37,755 nt of DNA from Sphaerochaetaceae bacterium (lineage in GTDB: Bacteria > Spirochaetota > Spirochaetia > Sphaerochaetales > Sphaerochaetaceae), in contig JAIKXP010000103.1 of NCBI GenBank assembly GCA_024684115.1, positions 1 to 37,755 on the forward strand, read 5' to 3'. Made by a program: the position numbers and the translations under genes. Numbering within the stretch: position 1 is the stretch's first letter; every line of letters starts with the position of its first letter. Below, one piece after another: positions 16,066 to 23,630 of the stretch. Under the pieces are notes generated by a model. The model was given only the letters and a program-made list of their open reading frames with translations. It made no database searches and was not told where the DNA came from.

Positions 16066-16619
16066 CAGACTTCCAGAATTTCCTTTTCCTTGTCATCAGC
16101 AATCTTATTGATCTGACCAATGTAGTTATCAGTAAGTTTCTGAAGGTCTGTCTCTGCCTGTGCCTGCTCGTCTTCAGAGATCTCTCCGTTCTTCTGGAGT
16201 TTCTTGATCTCATCCATGCCTTCACGTCTTATGTTGCGGATTGCAACTCTTGAAGCTTCAGCAGTGGTCTTGGCCTGCTTTGCAAGTTCCTTTCTTCTGT
16301 CTCCTGTAAGAGGAGGGAAGTTGATTCTGAGAAGCTTGCCGTCGTTTGAAGGGTTAAGTCCCAGGTCACTCTTCTGGATAGCCTTTTCAATTGCTGAAAG
16401 AAGACTCTTGTCCCATGGCTGGATTACAACAAGTCTTGCTTCAGGTACTGAAACGGATGCAACCTGATTGAGCGGAGTTTCCTGACCGTAGTAGTCAACC
16501 CTGATCTTGTCAAAGAGAGCGGAAGAAGCTCTTCCTGTTCTTAATGCCATGTAATCTGTTGTCAGGGCATTAACACTCTTTTTCATTTTTTCTTCACAGT
16601 TTGTGAGTGTCTGCAGCAT
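16065..16619 (-). CDS. frr: Ribosome recycling factor
   Basis: A 184-aa RRF. It has the three-helix bundle and beta domain: ALTTDYMALRTGRASSALFDKI at the N-terminus in outline, YYGQETPLNQVASVSVPEARLVVIQPWD in the middle, and the LTGDRRKELAKQAK helix. Length is standard (about 185). RRF works with EF-G to split post-termination ribosomes; a likely recycling-type EF-G is encoded in this window at 33875-35917. It is separated from tsf by a terminator-like hairpin, so it may be transcribed at a lower level than rpsB-tsf. Confidence 0.96.
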   Translation of the reverse strand: MLQTLTNCEEKMKKSVNALTTDYMALRTGRASSALFDKIRVDYYGQETPLNQVASVSVPEARLVVIQPWDKSLLSAIEKAIQKSDLGLNPSNDGKLLRINFPPLTGDRRKELAKQAKTTAEASRVAIRNIRREGMDEIKKLQKNGEISEDEQAQAETDLQKLTDNYIGQINKIADDKEKEILEV

Positions 16620-16633
16620 GATTTACTCCATTA

Positions 16634-16671
16634 AAAATTAAAAAGCTGCCACAAAAAATTGCGACAGCTTT
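16634..16671 (-). terminator. Terminator or attenuator between tsf and frr
   Basis: On the minus strand a 13-bp stem (AAAGCTGTCGCAA with TTGTGGCAGCTTT, two G-T wobbles) has a TTTT loop and is followed by TTAATTTTTAA. It starts 15 nt after the tsf stop and fits a rho-independent terminator that partly separates rpsB-tsf from frr-uppS-cdsA-dxr-rseP. Confidence 0.7.
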
Positions 16672-16686
16672 ACCTCATTGAAATAA

Positions 16687-17532
16687 TCAGGCGCCGGCGC
16701 GCATGCGCTGGAATCCTGTAATCTTAACGTCTGTGCCGTTTTCCTTGTTGAACTTGGCAAGAAGCTGAGCAACTGTGAGTCCGTCATCATTGTAAACCTG
16801 GCAAACCTGGTTCATGAGACAGATGTCAGCATAATGCTTGTTGAGCTTACCCTTTACAATACCTTCAAGAACCTTCTCCGGCTTGCCCATGTTTGCAACC
16901 TGGACTCTGAAGATTGAAAGCTGCTCTTCTTCGTATGCTTTTGGAACTGACTGAGCGTCAAGGTAGAGTGGGTCAGCTGCACAGACATGCATTGCTGTAT
17001 TGAAAGCAAGTGTCTTGAAAGCTTCGTTCTCGAAAACCTTTTTGTCTGAAGCTTCGAAAGAAACCAGAACGCCAATGTTTCCGTCAGCATGGCTGTAACC
17101 GCTTACATATCCGTTAGCCGGTACATCAAATGCTGCATATCCCTTGATAGCCATGTTCTCGTGGATTGTTGCAATAAGACCCTTAACAAGGTCTTCCATC
17201 TCTTCTGTAGCTTCCTTGCAGCCCTTCTGAAGAGCGAGAGCACAGATTTCTTCACCGAGCTTCTTGAACTCAGCGTTACGTGCAACAAAGTCTGTTTCAC
17301 ATGTTACGTTAACAATAACAGCCATCTTTTCGCCGATAGCGAATGTGATTCTGCCTTCTTCTGTAGCACGGTCAGCACGCTTCTCAACTGCTGCAAGTCC
17401 AACTTCCTTGAGGTACTTTGCAGCTGCTGCAAAGTCTCCGTCAGCCTGTGACAGAGCCTTCTTGCAGTCCATGATACCTGCGTGTGTTTCTTCACGGAGC
17501 TTCTTTACCATCTCCATTGTAATAACTGCCAT
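16687..17532 (-). CDS. tsf: Elongation factor Ts
   Basis: A 281-aa EF-Ts, the nucleotide exchange factor for EF-Tu. Seen: the N-terminal UBA-like domain MEMVKKLREETHAGIMDCKKAL in outline (the TGAGxxDCKKAL family motif with H-A-G-I-M), TDFVARN with the conserved Asp-Phe contact to EF-Tu, and HVCAADPLYL. The frame stays open 44 codons upstream through the end of rpsB, but those residues are non-conserved. The ATG at 17532 has AGGAG 7 nt before it, made from the last rpsB codons, and lies 4 nt after the rpsB stop. Confidence 0.96.
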   Translation of the reverse strand: MAVITMEMVKKLREETHAGIMDCKKALSQADGDFAAAAKYLKEVGLAAVEKRADRATEEGRITFAIGEKMAVIVNVTCETDFVARNAEFKKLGEEICALALQKGCKEATEEMEDLVKGLIATIHENMAIKGYAAFDVPANGYVSGYSHADGNIGVLVSFEASDKKVFENEAFKTLAFNTAMHVCAADPLYLDAQSVPKAYEEEQLSIFRVQVANMGKPEKVLEGIVKGKLNKHYADICLMNQVCQVYNDDGLTVAQLLAKFNKENGTDVKITGFQRMRAGA

Positions 17533-17536
17533 AAAC

Positions 17537-18328
17537 TTACTCCTCGTCTCTTGCTTCCTTGTCTTCTGCTGACTCATCAATAGATGATTCTGCAGCTGCA
17601 AGTGTGTCTTCGTTTTCAGGAAGTGATTCAATAATCTGAATTCCAACTTCGTTGTCAGCGTCAACTACTGCGTTTGCAATGATTTCAACAAACAGGCTGA
17701 TAGCTCTGATTGCATCATCGTTGCCCGGGATAGGATATGTAATATCTGTAGGATCACAGTTTGTATCTACAACTGCTACTACAGGGATTCCGCATCTCTT
17801 TGCTTCAGCAATAGCGAGGGCTTCTTTTCTTGTGTCAATGATGAAAAGAATTCCAGGAAGCTCTGTCATGTCCTTGATACCGCCAAGGTTCTTCTCGAGC
17901 TTAGCCTTCTGCTTTGTATAGAGAGCTACTTCTTTCTTTGTTAGTGAATCAAATGTTCCATCAACTGCCATCTTGTCAATCTTCTTGAGTGTTGCAATTG
18001 ATTTCTTGATTGTTGCGAAGTTTGTGAGCATACCGCCGAGCCAACGGTTGTTGACATAAGGCATTCCGCATCTCTTTGCTTCTGTTTCGATAGCCTGCTG
18101 GGCCTGTTTCTTTGTTCCTACGAACATAACTGTCTTTCCCTGCTTAACCTGAGCTCTGACTGCTTCGTAAGCTGCGACAATACATGCTGTTGTCTTGGAA
18201 AGGTCAATGATATGGATTCCGTTTCTTTCTGAGAAGATGTATGGTTTCATCTTCGGATTCCAACGCTTGGTCTGGTGACCGAAATGAACGCCTGCCTCGA
18301 GCAGACTCTTCATTGTTACTACTGCCAT
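17537..18328 (-). CDS. rpsB: 30S ribosomal protein S2 (uS2)
   Basis: A 263-aa uS2. Seen: [24 protein letters not shown] (outline of the N-terminal signature), [51 protein letters not shown] and [14 protein letters not shown]. The C-terminal 25 residues are acidic and variable ([26 protein letters not shown], in outline). AAGGAG precedes the ATG. First gene of the operon, co-transcribed with tsf. Confidence 0.97.
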   Translation of the reverse strand: MAVVTMKSLLEAGVHFGHQTKRWNPKMKPYIFSERNGIHIIDLSKTTACIVAAYEAVRAQVKQGKTVMFVGTKKQAQQAIETEAKRCGMPYVNNRWLGGMLTNFATIKKSIATLKKIDKMAVDGTFDSLTKKEVALYTKQKAKLEKNLGGIKDMTELPGILFIIDTRKEALAIAEAKRCGIPVVAVVDTNCDPTDITYPIPGNDDAIRAISLFVEIIANAVVDADNEVGIQIIESLPENEDTLAAAESSIDESAEDKEARDEE

Positions 18329-18437
18329 TTAAATGACTCCTTACATTTGACGGATAAATCCGCCTCCAATACTATTTCTCTCTTCCGTAGAAGGGGAGAT
18401 TCCGCTTTGTCTTCCAGGAAAACTGCGCGGTATTCCC

Positions 18438-18466
18438 ATTATGTCAAAAAGAGGAAGATTAGACAA
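18438..18466 (-). promoter_or_regulatory. Candidate promoter of rpsB-tsf
   Basis: On the minus strand TTGTCT (18461-18466), a 17-nt spacer and CATAAT (18438-18443). The start would be near 18431, giving a leader of about 100 nt. A perfect TTGACA also occurs at 18442-18447 but has no good -10 partner. Confidence 0.45.
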
Positions 18467-18494
18467 TAGAATACTCTCTTACACTCCAATACAT

Positions 18495-18597
18495 ATGTCA
18501 TGGAGAATGAAATTTTTTCCCCGTCTCCATGACATTTGTCATGTAGAATAAAATTTTTTCTAATCTCCATGACATCTGAGAGGTTCATGTCATTCTC
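18495..18597. repeat. Two tandem 40-bp palindromic units plus a third half-site
   Basis: Unit 1: ATGTCATGGAGA (18495-18506) and its perfect reverse complement TCTCCATGACAT (18524-18535), with a 17-nt spacer. Unit 2: TGTCATGTAGA (18537-18547) and TCTCCATGACA (18564-18574), one mismatch, 16-nt spacer. The period is 40 bp, and both spacers contain AAATTTTTT. A third half (ATGTCATTCTC) lies at 18587-18597. The block sits in the 422-bp gap between rpsB and the aroDE fusion, upstream of the rpsB promoter. The rest of the gap (18600-18750) shows no gene, only a lone TATAAT at 18624-18629. Confidence 0.8.
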
Positions 18598-18750
18598 AAG
18601 GCATTTTTAATTACATGAATAGGTATAATTTGTCTGTTGCTACTGAGTCTCTTCAGCATTTTTCAGTTTTAGGAGTGAAATCTATAATTTAACAAATCAA
18701 GGAGAAGTTTTAAATCTGAGAAGACTGGTGCTGGAGACAGGAATAATTCC

Positions 18751-20097
18751 TTATTCCGGGTAGTAGAATCCGGTGAGTTTTTCAAACTGAAGCTTACCCT
18801 GGCTTATCAGGCAGCTCTTTCCGCTTATAATCCTGCAGCCGGCTTTTTCAGCTCCGCTCATGAAAGCTGAAGAGTTTGCGTTATATACAAGGTCACACAC
18901 CAGTTCCTTACCGGTGAACTTGAAATCCGGAGCATAATCTTCAACTGAAGATGTGGCCTGGATGATTAAATCCGCCTTTCCCGTGTACTTTGAAGCGTTC
19001 TCCAGACTGTCCCATTCACTCATGGTCTGGGCTGCGAGCTTTCTGGCCTTGTCGGCTGTTCTGTTTAAGATGGTAACATTTACGTGCCTGTACCTCAGTG
19101 CCCATACGGCGGAGTGGCCGGCAACCCCGCAGCCGAATACAACTGCGTTTTTGATTTTTCCTGAATCAAGCTCCTTCTCAAGCAGGTTGAGTATGCCGTA
19201 GTAGTCAGTGTTCATGCCCTTAAGGTATCTGTTTTCCCTGACTGCAAGGTTAGCAGCACCTGTCTGGGTCACTTCCCTTGAAATCTTTCCCAGGTAAGGG
19301 ATTATCTCTCTGTTAAAAGGCTTTGTGATTGAGAAACCGCTTATATCCAGAATATCTGAGATTCTGAAAAATGCCTTGAGGGTATTGGTCATGAACGGGA
19401 TGAAAACGCTGTTCATTCCGACTTTTGGAAAGGCTGAGTTCATGATCTGGGAAAGGGCATCATTTGCAGGGTTTCCGACTGTGGCATAAACCGTTGTTTC
19501 GCTGTTTATCCTGTCAGCCCTGTAGACGGTCTTAAGAATCCTGAGGTTTTCGGGTTTCTCACAGCAGAGGTACATGGAGTCTGCCTTTCTGTAGAGAATG
19601 GCAGCCGGTGTACAGTAATCTCCGCTGAAGTAGATTATCTTCTTTCCGAAGGCTGAAATGTTGTTGAGAAATGAAAAGTAGCTTACAAGTGTTTCTTCTG
19701 AATCAAAACACATGTTTACGGCAGGAATGCATGAATTCTCAGAGGCTTTCTTAAGGGTCTTGTAGAGGTTCTGCATCTTCTCCGACGGGCTGATCCTGAT
19801 GACACTGGTTTTCTTGAGCGTTTTTGAAAGCCTTGTACAGAGGTGGTGATTTGAAGAGCTCACAAAATCAAAACGGCAGGCTTCAAGAAGCTGCTGAAGG
19901 CTCTCCATCTCTTCCGTCCCGGTTAACCGCAGAACCTTCGGAATCTTTACGGAGGAGGCGAAGGAGATAAACTCTTCCCTGTTTTCTTTCGTGATTACTT
20001 TTGCGTCAATTTCAACTATATCAGTGTATTCTCTGTTCTCGGACAGACACTCACTAATCTCTTTTACAGAGGTGCCGCAGAGAAGCAAGCCCAGCAT
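18751..20097 (-). CDS. AroD/AroE-like fusion: dehydroquinase-like + shikimate dehydrogenase-like, catalytic positions altered
   Basis: A 448-aa protein. Residues 1 to about 200 have the length and spacing of a type I 3-dehydroquinate dehydratase (DIVEIDAKV, VLRLTGTEE), but the Schiff-base lysine and its histidine partner cannot be identified. Residues about 201-448 align with shikimate dehydrogenase: the NADP loop VFGCGVAGHSA (320-330), NRT (345-347), GMNTDYYG (294-301) and a C-terminal GKSCLISQGKLQFE. The catalytic lysine of the TxPxK motif is Asn262 (ITKPFNRE), and the HSxSP substrate serines read DALSQ. Fusions of this type are known in spirochaetes, chlamydiae and plants. I doubt normal activity; a repurposed or regulatory role is possible. 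Single-gene unit, divergent from the ABC-F gene. Confidence 0.75.
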   Translation of the reverse strand: MLGLLLCGTSVKEISECLSENREYTDIVEIDAKVITKENREEFISFASSVKIPKVLRLTGTEEMESLQQLLEACRFDFVSSSNHHLCTRLSKTLKKTSVIRISPSEKMQNLYKTLKKASENSCIPAVNMCFDSEETLVSYFSFLNNISAFGKKIIYFSGDYCTPAAILYRKADSMYLCCEKPENLRILKTVYRADRINSETTVYATVGNPANDALSQIMNSAFPKVGMNSVFIPFMTNTLKAFFRISDILDISGFSITKPFNREIIPYLGKISREVTQTGAANLAVRENRYLKGMNTDYYGILNLLEKELDSGKIKNAVVFGCGVAGHSAVWALRYRHVNVTILNRTADKARKLAAQTMSEWDSLENASKYTGKADLIIQATSSVEDYAPDFKFTGKELVCDLVYNANSSAFMSGAEKAGCRIISGKSCLISQGKLQFEKLTGFYYPE

Positions 20098-20119
20098 TTG
20101 TCGGTTGTCTCCTATTTCC

Positions 20120-20154
20120 TTGAAAATAATAGTCTAAAAATACTATATTTTCAA
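20120..20154. promoter_or_regulatory. Overlapping divergent promoters (aroDE fusion / ABC-F)
   Basis: Plus: TTGAAA (20120-20125), 18-nt spacer, TATATT (20144-20149). Minus: TTGAAA (20149-20154), 17-nt spacer, TATTAT (20126-20131). Each -35 abuts or overlaps the other -10, so the two promoters probably compete for polymerase. Confidence 0.5.
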
Positions 20155-20167
20155 CAATAGGTGTTCT

Positions 20168-22066
20168 ATGGCTATTTTTCAGGTAAACAACGTAAGTCTT
20201 GCATTCGGAGAAAGGGTTCTTCTGGACAATATTTCATTTACTGTCCGGGACAGGGCCCGTGCAGCCCTTGCCGGTGGAAACGGGGAAGGGAAGACTACGC
20301 TCATGAAAATAATGGCCTCCATCATGAAGCCTGACAGCGGCTCCTTCAGCGGAACGAGGGGAATGAGGATAAGTTACCTCCCGCAGAGTGACATTGTCCT
20401 TCGTGAAAGGACGGTCTACGAAGAGATAGAGGAGGCCTTTGACCGCTACAGGGAAAAGATAGACAGGCAGAGGGAGATAGAGGAAATTCTTCAGACTGAC
20501 CATGACCCGGCCCTTCTAATGGAGCTTGACGGAATACATGAGGAACTTCTGAACGGACCCTACTTCAGGAGAGAGGCAATCATCTCTTCAATTGCAAAGG
20601 GCCTTGGCTTCAGGGAGGCGGATCTTAGGAGAAACTGCAGCGAGTTCTCAGGCGGATACCAGATGAGGATAGCCCTTGCAAAGGTTCTGGCTCAGGACCC
20701 TGACCTCATGCTGCTTGACGAGCCGACTAACTACCTTGATATTGAGGCCAGAATGTGGCTCAGGGGCTTTCTTTCCCGCTACAGCGGCTCTCTGCTCCTT
20801 GTCTGCCATGACAGGGACTTCCTGGACGCAACTGTTAACGAAGTATATGAACTCTTTCAGGCAAAACTCAGCAGGTACAGCGGAAACTACACCTTCTATG
20901 AGAAGCAGAGAAGGATGGAAATCAGGCAGATGGAAGAGGCTGCCAGAAAGCAGGAAAGCGAGATAGAGAAAACAGAGCGCTTTGTTGAGCGCTTCAGATA
21001 CAAGGCTACCAAGGCTAAACAGGTTCAGAGCAGGATTAAGCAGCTTGAGAAGATGGACAGCGTTTCCTATCCGGTTCATCTTAAGAGACTTCAGTTTTCC
21101 TTCCCCCAGCCACCCCACAGCCCCAATGACGTTGTTGTGCTTGAACACCTTCACAAGGAGTACCCCGGCCAGGTTATCTTTGAAGACTTTTCCATGGTTG
21201 TTAACAAGGGTCAGAAGGTGGCGGTTACCGGTCACAACGGAATAGGTAAGTCAACTCTTCTTAAGATAATTGCAGGTGTAGACAGCTCTTATGAAGGCCT
21301 TGCAAAGCTCGGACCAGGGCTTGAACCGGGCTACTACTCCCAGGATACGGCTGATTCACTTGACCTCTCTTTATCCGTCTTTGACCAGGTCTCTTCCTAC
21401 GGAACTGAGTCCCAGATAAGAAATGCCCTGGGTTCATTTCTGTTCTCCGGAAACGACATACTGAAAAAGACCTCAGTGCTCTCCGGAGGAGAAAGAAGCC
21501 GCCTTGCACTCCTTAAAATCCTTCTGCGTCCGACAGCTCTTTTAATTCTTGATGAGCCCACAAACCACCTGGACTTAAACTCAAAGGACATGCTTCTCAA
21601 GGCTTTAAAGGAGTACACAGGCACCATCATATTCGTAAGCCATGATGCGTACTTCATTCGCGGTCTTGCAGACAGAATCCTTTATTTAAGCTCATCAGGA
21701 CCGCAGATGATAGAAGGGGACTACGAGTACTTTGAGTACAAGCTCTCCCAGATGAACGAGACTCCTGAAAAGGAAACTGTAAAGGAAACACCGAAACCCG
21801 TTACCGACAGAGCTCAGGCCAACAGGATAAAGAACAGGAAAAACTCCCTCCAGAGGCTCTCAGATTCACTTATTGAGAAATCCGGCGAACTTGAAGAAGA
21901 GCTGAGAAAGCTTAAGGAAAAGATGAACAATCCCGAGTACTACTCGGATACTGAGAAGATAAACGCCCTCATTTCGGAAATGAAGAAGATTGAGGAAGAA
22001 AAAGACTCAGTTGACGAGAAGTGGATGGAAGCAAACGAAGAGCTTGAAGCCCTGCTTAAAGAGTAA
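20168..22066 (+). CDS. ABC-F family ATPase (Uup/YdiF type)
   Basis: A 632-aa soluble protein with two ABC ATPase domains and no membrane segment. Domain 1: Walker A GGNGEGKT (36-43), signature FSGGYQMR, Walker B LLDEPTNYLD (about 181-190). Domain 2: Walker A GHNGIGKS (about 355-362), signature LSGGERSRL, Walker B LILDEPTNHLD (about 460). A charged linker of the P-site tRNA interaction type lies between them (QMEEAARKQESEIEKTERF). The C-terminal ~90 residues form a coiled coil (RIKNRKNSLQRL, KMNNPEYYSDTEK), the ABC_tran_CTD of Uup-like proteins that bind nucleic acid. ABC-F proteins act on ribosomes; specific function unknown. The 3' end overlaps the convergent gene by 11 nt. Confidence 0.9.
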   Translation: MAIFQVNNVSLAFGERVLLDNISFTVRDRARAALAGGNGEGKTTLMKIMASIMKPDSGSFSGTRGMRISYLPQSDIVLRERTVYEEIEEAFDRYREKIDRQREIEEILQTDHDPALLMELDGIHEELLNGPYFRREAIISSIAKGLGFREADLRRNCSEFSGGYQMRIALAKVLAQDPDLMLLDEPTNYLDIEARMWLRGFLSRYSGSLLLVCHDRDFLDATVNEVYELFQAKLSRYSGNYTFYEKQRRMEIRQMEEAARKQESEIEKTERFVERFRYKATKAKQVQSRIKQLEKMDSVSYPVHLKRLQFSFPQPPHSPNDVVVLEHLHKEYPGQVIFEDFSMVVNKGQKVAVTGHNGIGKSTLLKIIAGVDSSYEGLAKLGPGLEPGYYSQDTADSLDLSLSVFDQVSSYGTESQIRNALGSFLFSGNDILKKTSVLSGGERSRLALLKILLRPTALLILDEPTNHLDLNSKDMLLKALKEYTGTIIFVSHDAYFIRGLADRILYLSSSGPQMIEGDYEYFEYKLSQMNETPEKETVKETPKPVTDRAQANRIKNRKNSLQRLSDSLIEKSGELEEELRKLKEKMNNPEYYSDTEKINALISEMKKIEEEKDSVDEKWMEANEELEALLKE

Positions 22067-23630
22067 TCTCTACTGACTTTACACTGTAGACCGTGCTGAT
22101 TTTTATAAGGTCATCTTTGCCGTCGACAATGTTCCTGATCATAAGATAGTCGTTTCCCTGCTGCCTTCTTGTATCAATAGGTTTTGCTATTATTGTCTTA
22201 TCAGGCATTTCCATAAGCAGAATAGAGTTCTCTTTCTTCAGCGCATCCCTTATCAATGAGAGTTTTGCCCTGTAGTCCATACCGCTGCTGGCGTGTCCGG
22301 GAATTGATGAGAGGGCCTTTTCAAAGCTGCTGTTGTCTTCACTTAATCGTAAAACACTCTTTTCCCCCGAGCTGTAGAGACTCTTATAGTCCTTAAGTGC
22401 AACCTTCGGAGATTTGACAGTTTTTTCACTGTTAAGGCTCTCTTCAACTGTCTTTGGAAGGGCTCCGACATCCATGGCCTGGGCCAGCTTCTGTGACCAC
22501 ATTTCATATTTTTCAGTAGACATGAGAAAGACGGTGTCAGTTATCTTCCTGACCACATACCTGCTTAACTCCGGGACCGTCTGTATTACTGCTGAAAGAA
22601 GAGGGGTACACTGGAGCACGTAACCCTTGTAGACTCCTATTCTTTCGTAGCTCTCCTGCCAGGAATCAATGGTCCGGGAGAAGGAGGGCTTGCCGAGAAT
22701 CTCTATGATTTCAGAAAAGCTCATCCCTTCATCAAGTCCCCTGAAGAAAGAAGACTTTGTTACCTCGTACTCGATTACCGTGTCAAAACGTCTTAAGTCG
22801 CAGAAGAGATATATTTTATCCTCAGCGCTTCTTTCTCCGCTGTAGCGCACTGTAAAGTCAGAGTCACAGATTATATTTTCAGAAACCTTAGGTTCTTCAA
22901 TATAGGAAAGGTTGAGGTTAAAGAACCGCTCTTTCTCTATAAGAAGGTTTACGTTCAATATTTCAGATACCAGATCATCAGGGTCCGTTTTCATCCTGTA
23001 TTTGATGCAAAGCAGTTTTATTAGCCGCTCAAGGCCTTTTCTGTCAGTTGAAAAACGTTTGAAGAAGGAGATGAGGTCCCCGAGAAAAAGACTGTGTTCT
23101 TCTTCTCCAAAGCAGTCAAGAACACTGCAGGCAAGGGACAGACTGTCCATGAGAAGTATGGATTTTTCCGTTTCCCTGTTAAGGCTTATTGTGCTGTCAC
23201 TGACAAAGAACACATCTGACTTCCTTAAAAAGGCACGTGTCATGATAAAGAGGCTCTCCCTTACGGCAGGAAAGACTTCTCTATGGGCAGAAGTTGTCAG
23301 AAAGCGCTGGGTTCCGGCTTCCCTCAGGCTTGCCCTTCGGCTGAGTATAATGTTTTCAACTGCCTTTATGTACTCTCTTCCAAGGGAGAAGGAGTGCATT
23401 TTCTCCGGCTCCCTGAGGTTAAAGAGGGCAGACATGTCTGCCATCACGCCTGACGGACGGATGAGTCCCCTGTTTTTTATAAGGGATGAGTTCCTTGAAA
23501 GCTTTTCTATGAGAAGCAGTACGGACTGCGGTGTGTCCTTATCAAAAAAATCCGTGAAGCTGCTTTTATCCGTTTCTCCGAAGAGTCTGGCAGCTGCCAG
23601 TATTGCTTCGCAAGCCCTGTCGTCGGTCAT
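22056..23630 (-). CDS. XPB-partner protein with helicase-associated (Helicase_C_3-like) domain
   Basis: A 524-aa protein without ATPase motifs. Residues about 250-340 (ENIICDSDFTVRYSG, then IYLFCDLRRFDTVIEYEVTKSSFFRGLDEGMSFSEIIEIL in outline) match the pattern of the 'helicase-associated' domain that accompanies bacterial XPB helicases: a 'D.TV' strand, then 'Y.vT..S..ra...G.s..eI...L'. The ATG overlaps the stop of the XPB helicase gene by 4 nt, so the pair is co-translated. As I recall, an XPB-type helicase and a protein of this type also lie side by side in mycobacteria. The last ~70 residues (KTIIAKPID) may form a WYL-like or Sm-like fold; that is uncertain. Confidence 0.65.
   Translation of the reverse strand: MTDDRACEAILAAARLFGETDKSSFTDFFDKDTPQSVLLLIEKLSRNSSLIKNRGLIRPSGVMADMSALFNLREPEKMHSFSLGREYIKAVENIILSRRASLREAGTQRFLTTSAHREVFPAVRESLFIMTRAFLRKSDVFFVSDSTISLNRETEKSILLMDSLSLACSVLDCFGEEEHSLFLGDLISFFKRFSTDRKGLERLIKLLCIKYRMKTDPDDLVSEILNVNLLIEKERFFNLNLSYIEEPKVSENIICDSDFTVRYSGERSAEDKIYLFCDLRRFDTVIEYEVTKSSFFRGLDEGMSFSEIIEILGKPSFSRTIDSWQESYERIGVYKGYVLQCTPLLSAVIQTVPELSRYVVRKITDTVFLMSTEKYEMWSQKLAQAMDVGALPKTVEESLNSEKTVKSPKVALKDYKSLYSSGEKSVLRLSEDNSSFEKALSSIPGHASSGMDYRAKLSLIRDALKKENSILLMEMPDKTIIAKPIDTRRQQGNDYLMIRNIVDGKDDLIKISTVYSVKSVEITL

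Noticed and set aside
17533-17664. Longer EF-Ts with a 44-residue N-terminal extension
   Set aside because: The extension is rpsB read in another frame and is followed by the conserved EF-Ts start with a proper AGGAG.
18495-18575. Pair of rho-independent terminators for the aroDE fusion
   Set aside because: The T runs are in the hairpin loops, not after the stems, and the site is about 180 bp past the stop codon.
18495-18597. CRISPR array
   Set aside because: Only two full units, each itself a palindrome with near-identical 'spacers', no further repeats and no cas genes.
18620-18750. Small RNA or peptide gene after the lone TATAAT at 18624-18629
   Set aside because: No -35, no start codon after the AAGGAG-like run, and no terminator hairpin could be supported.
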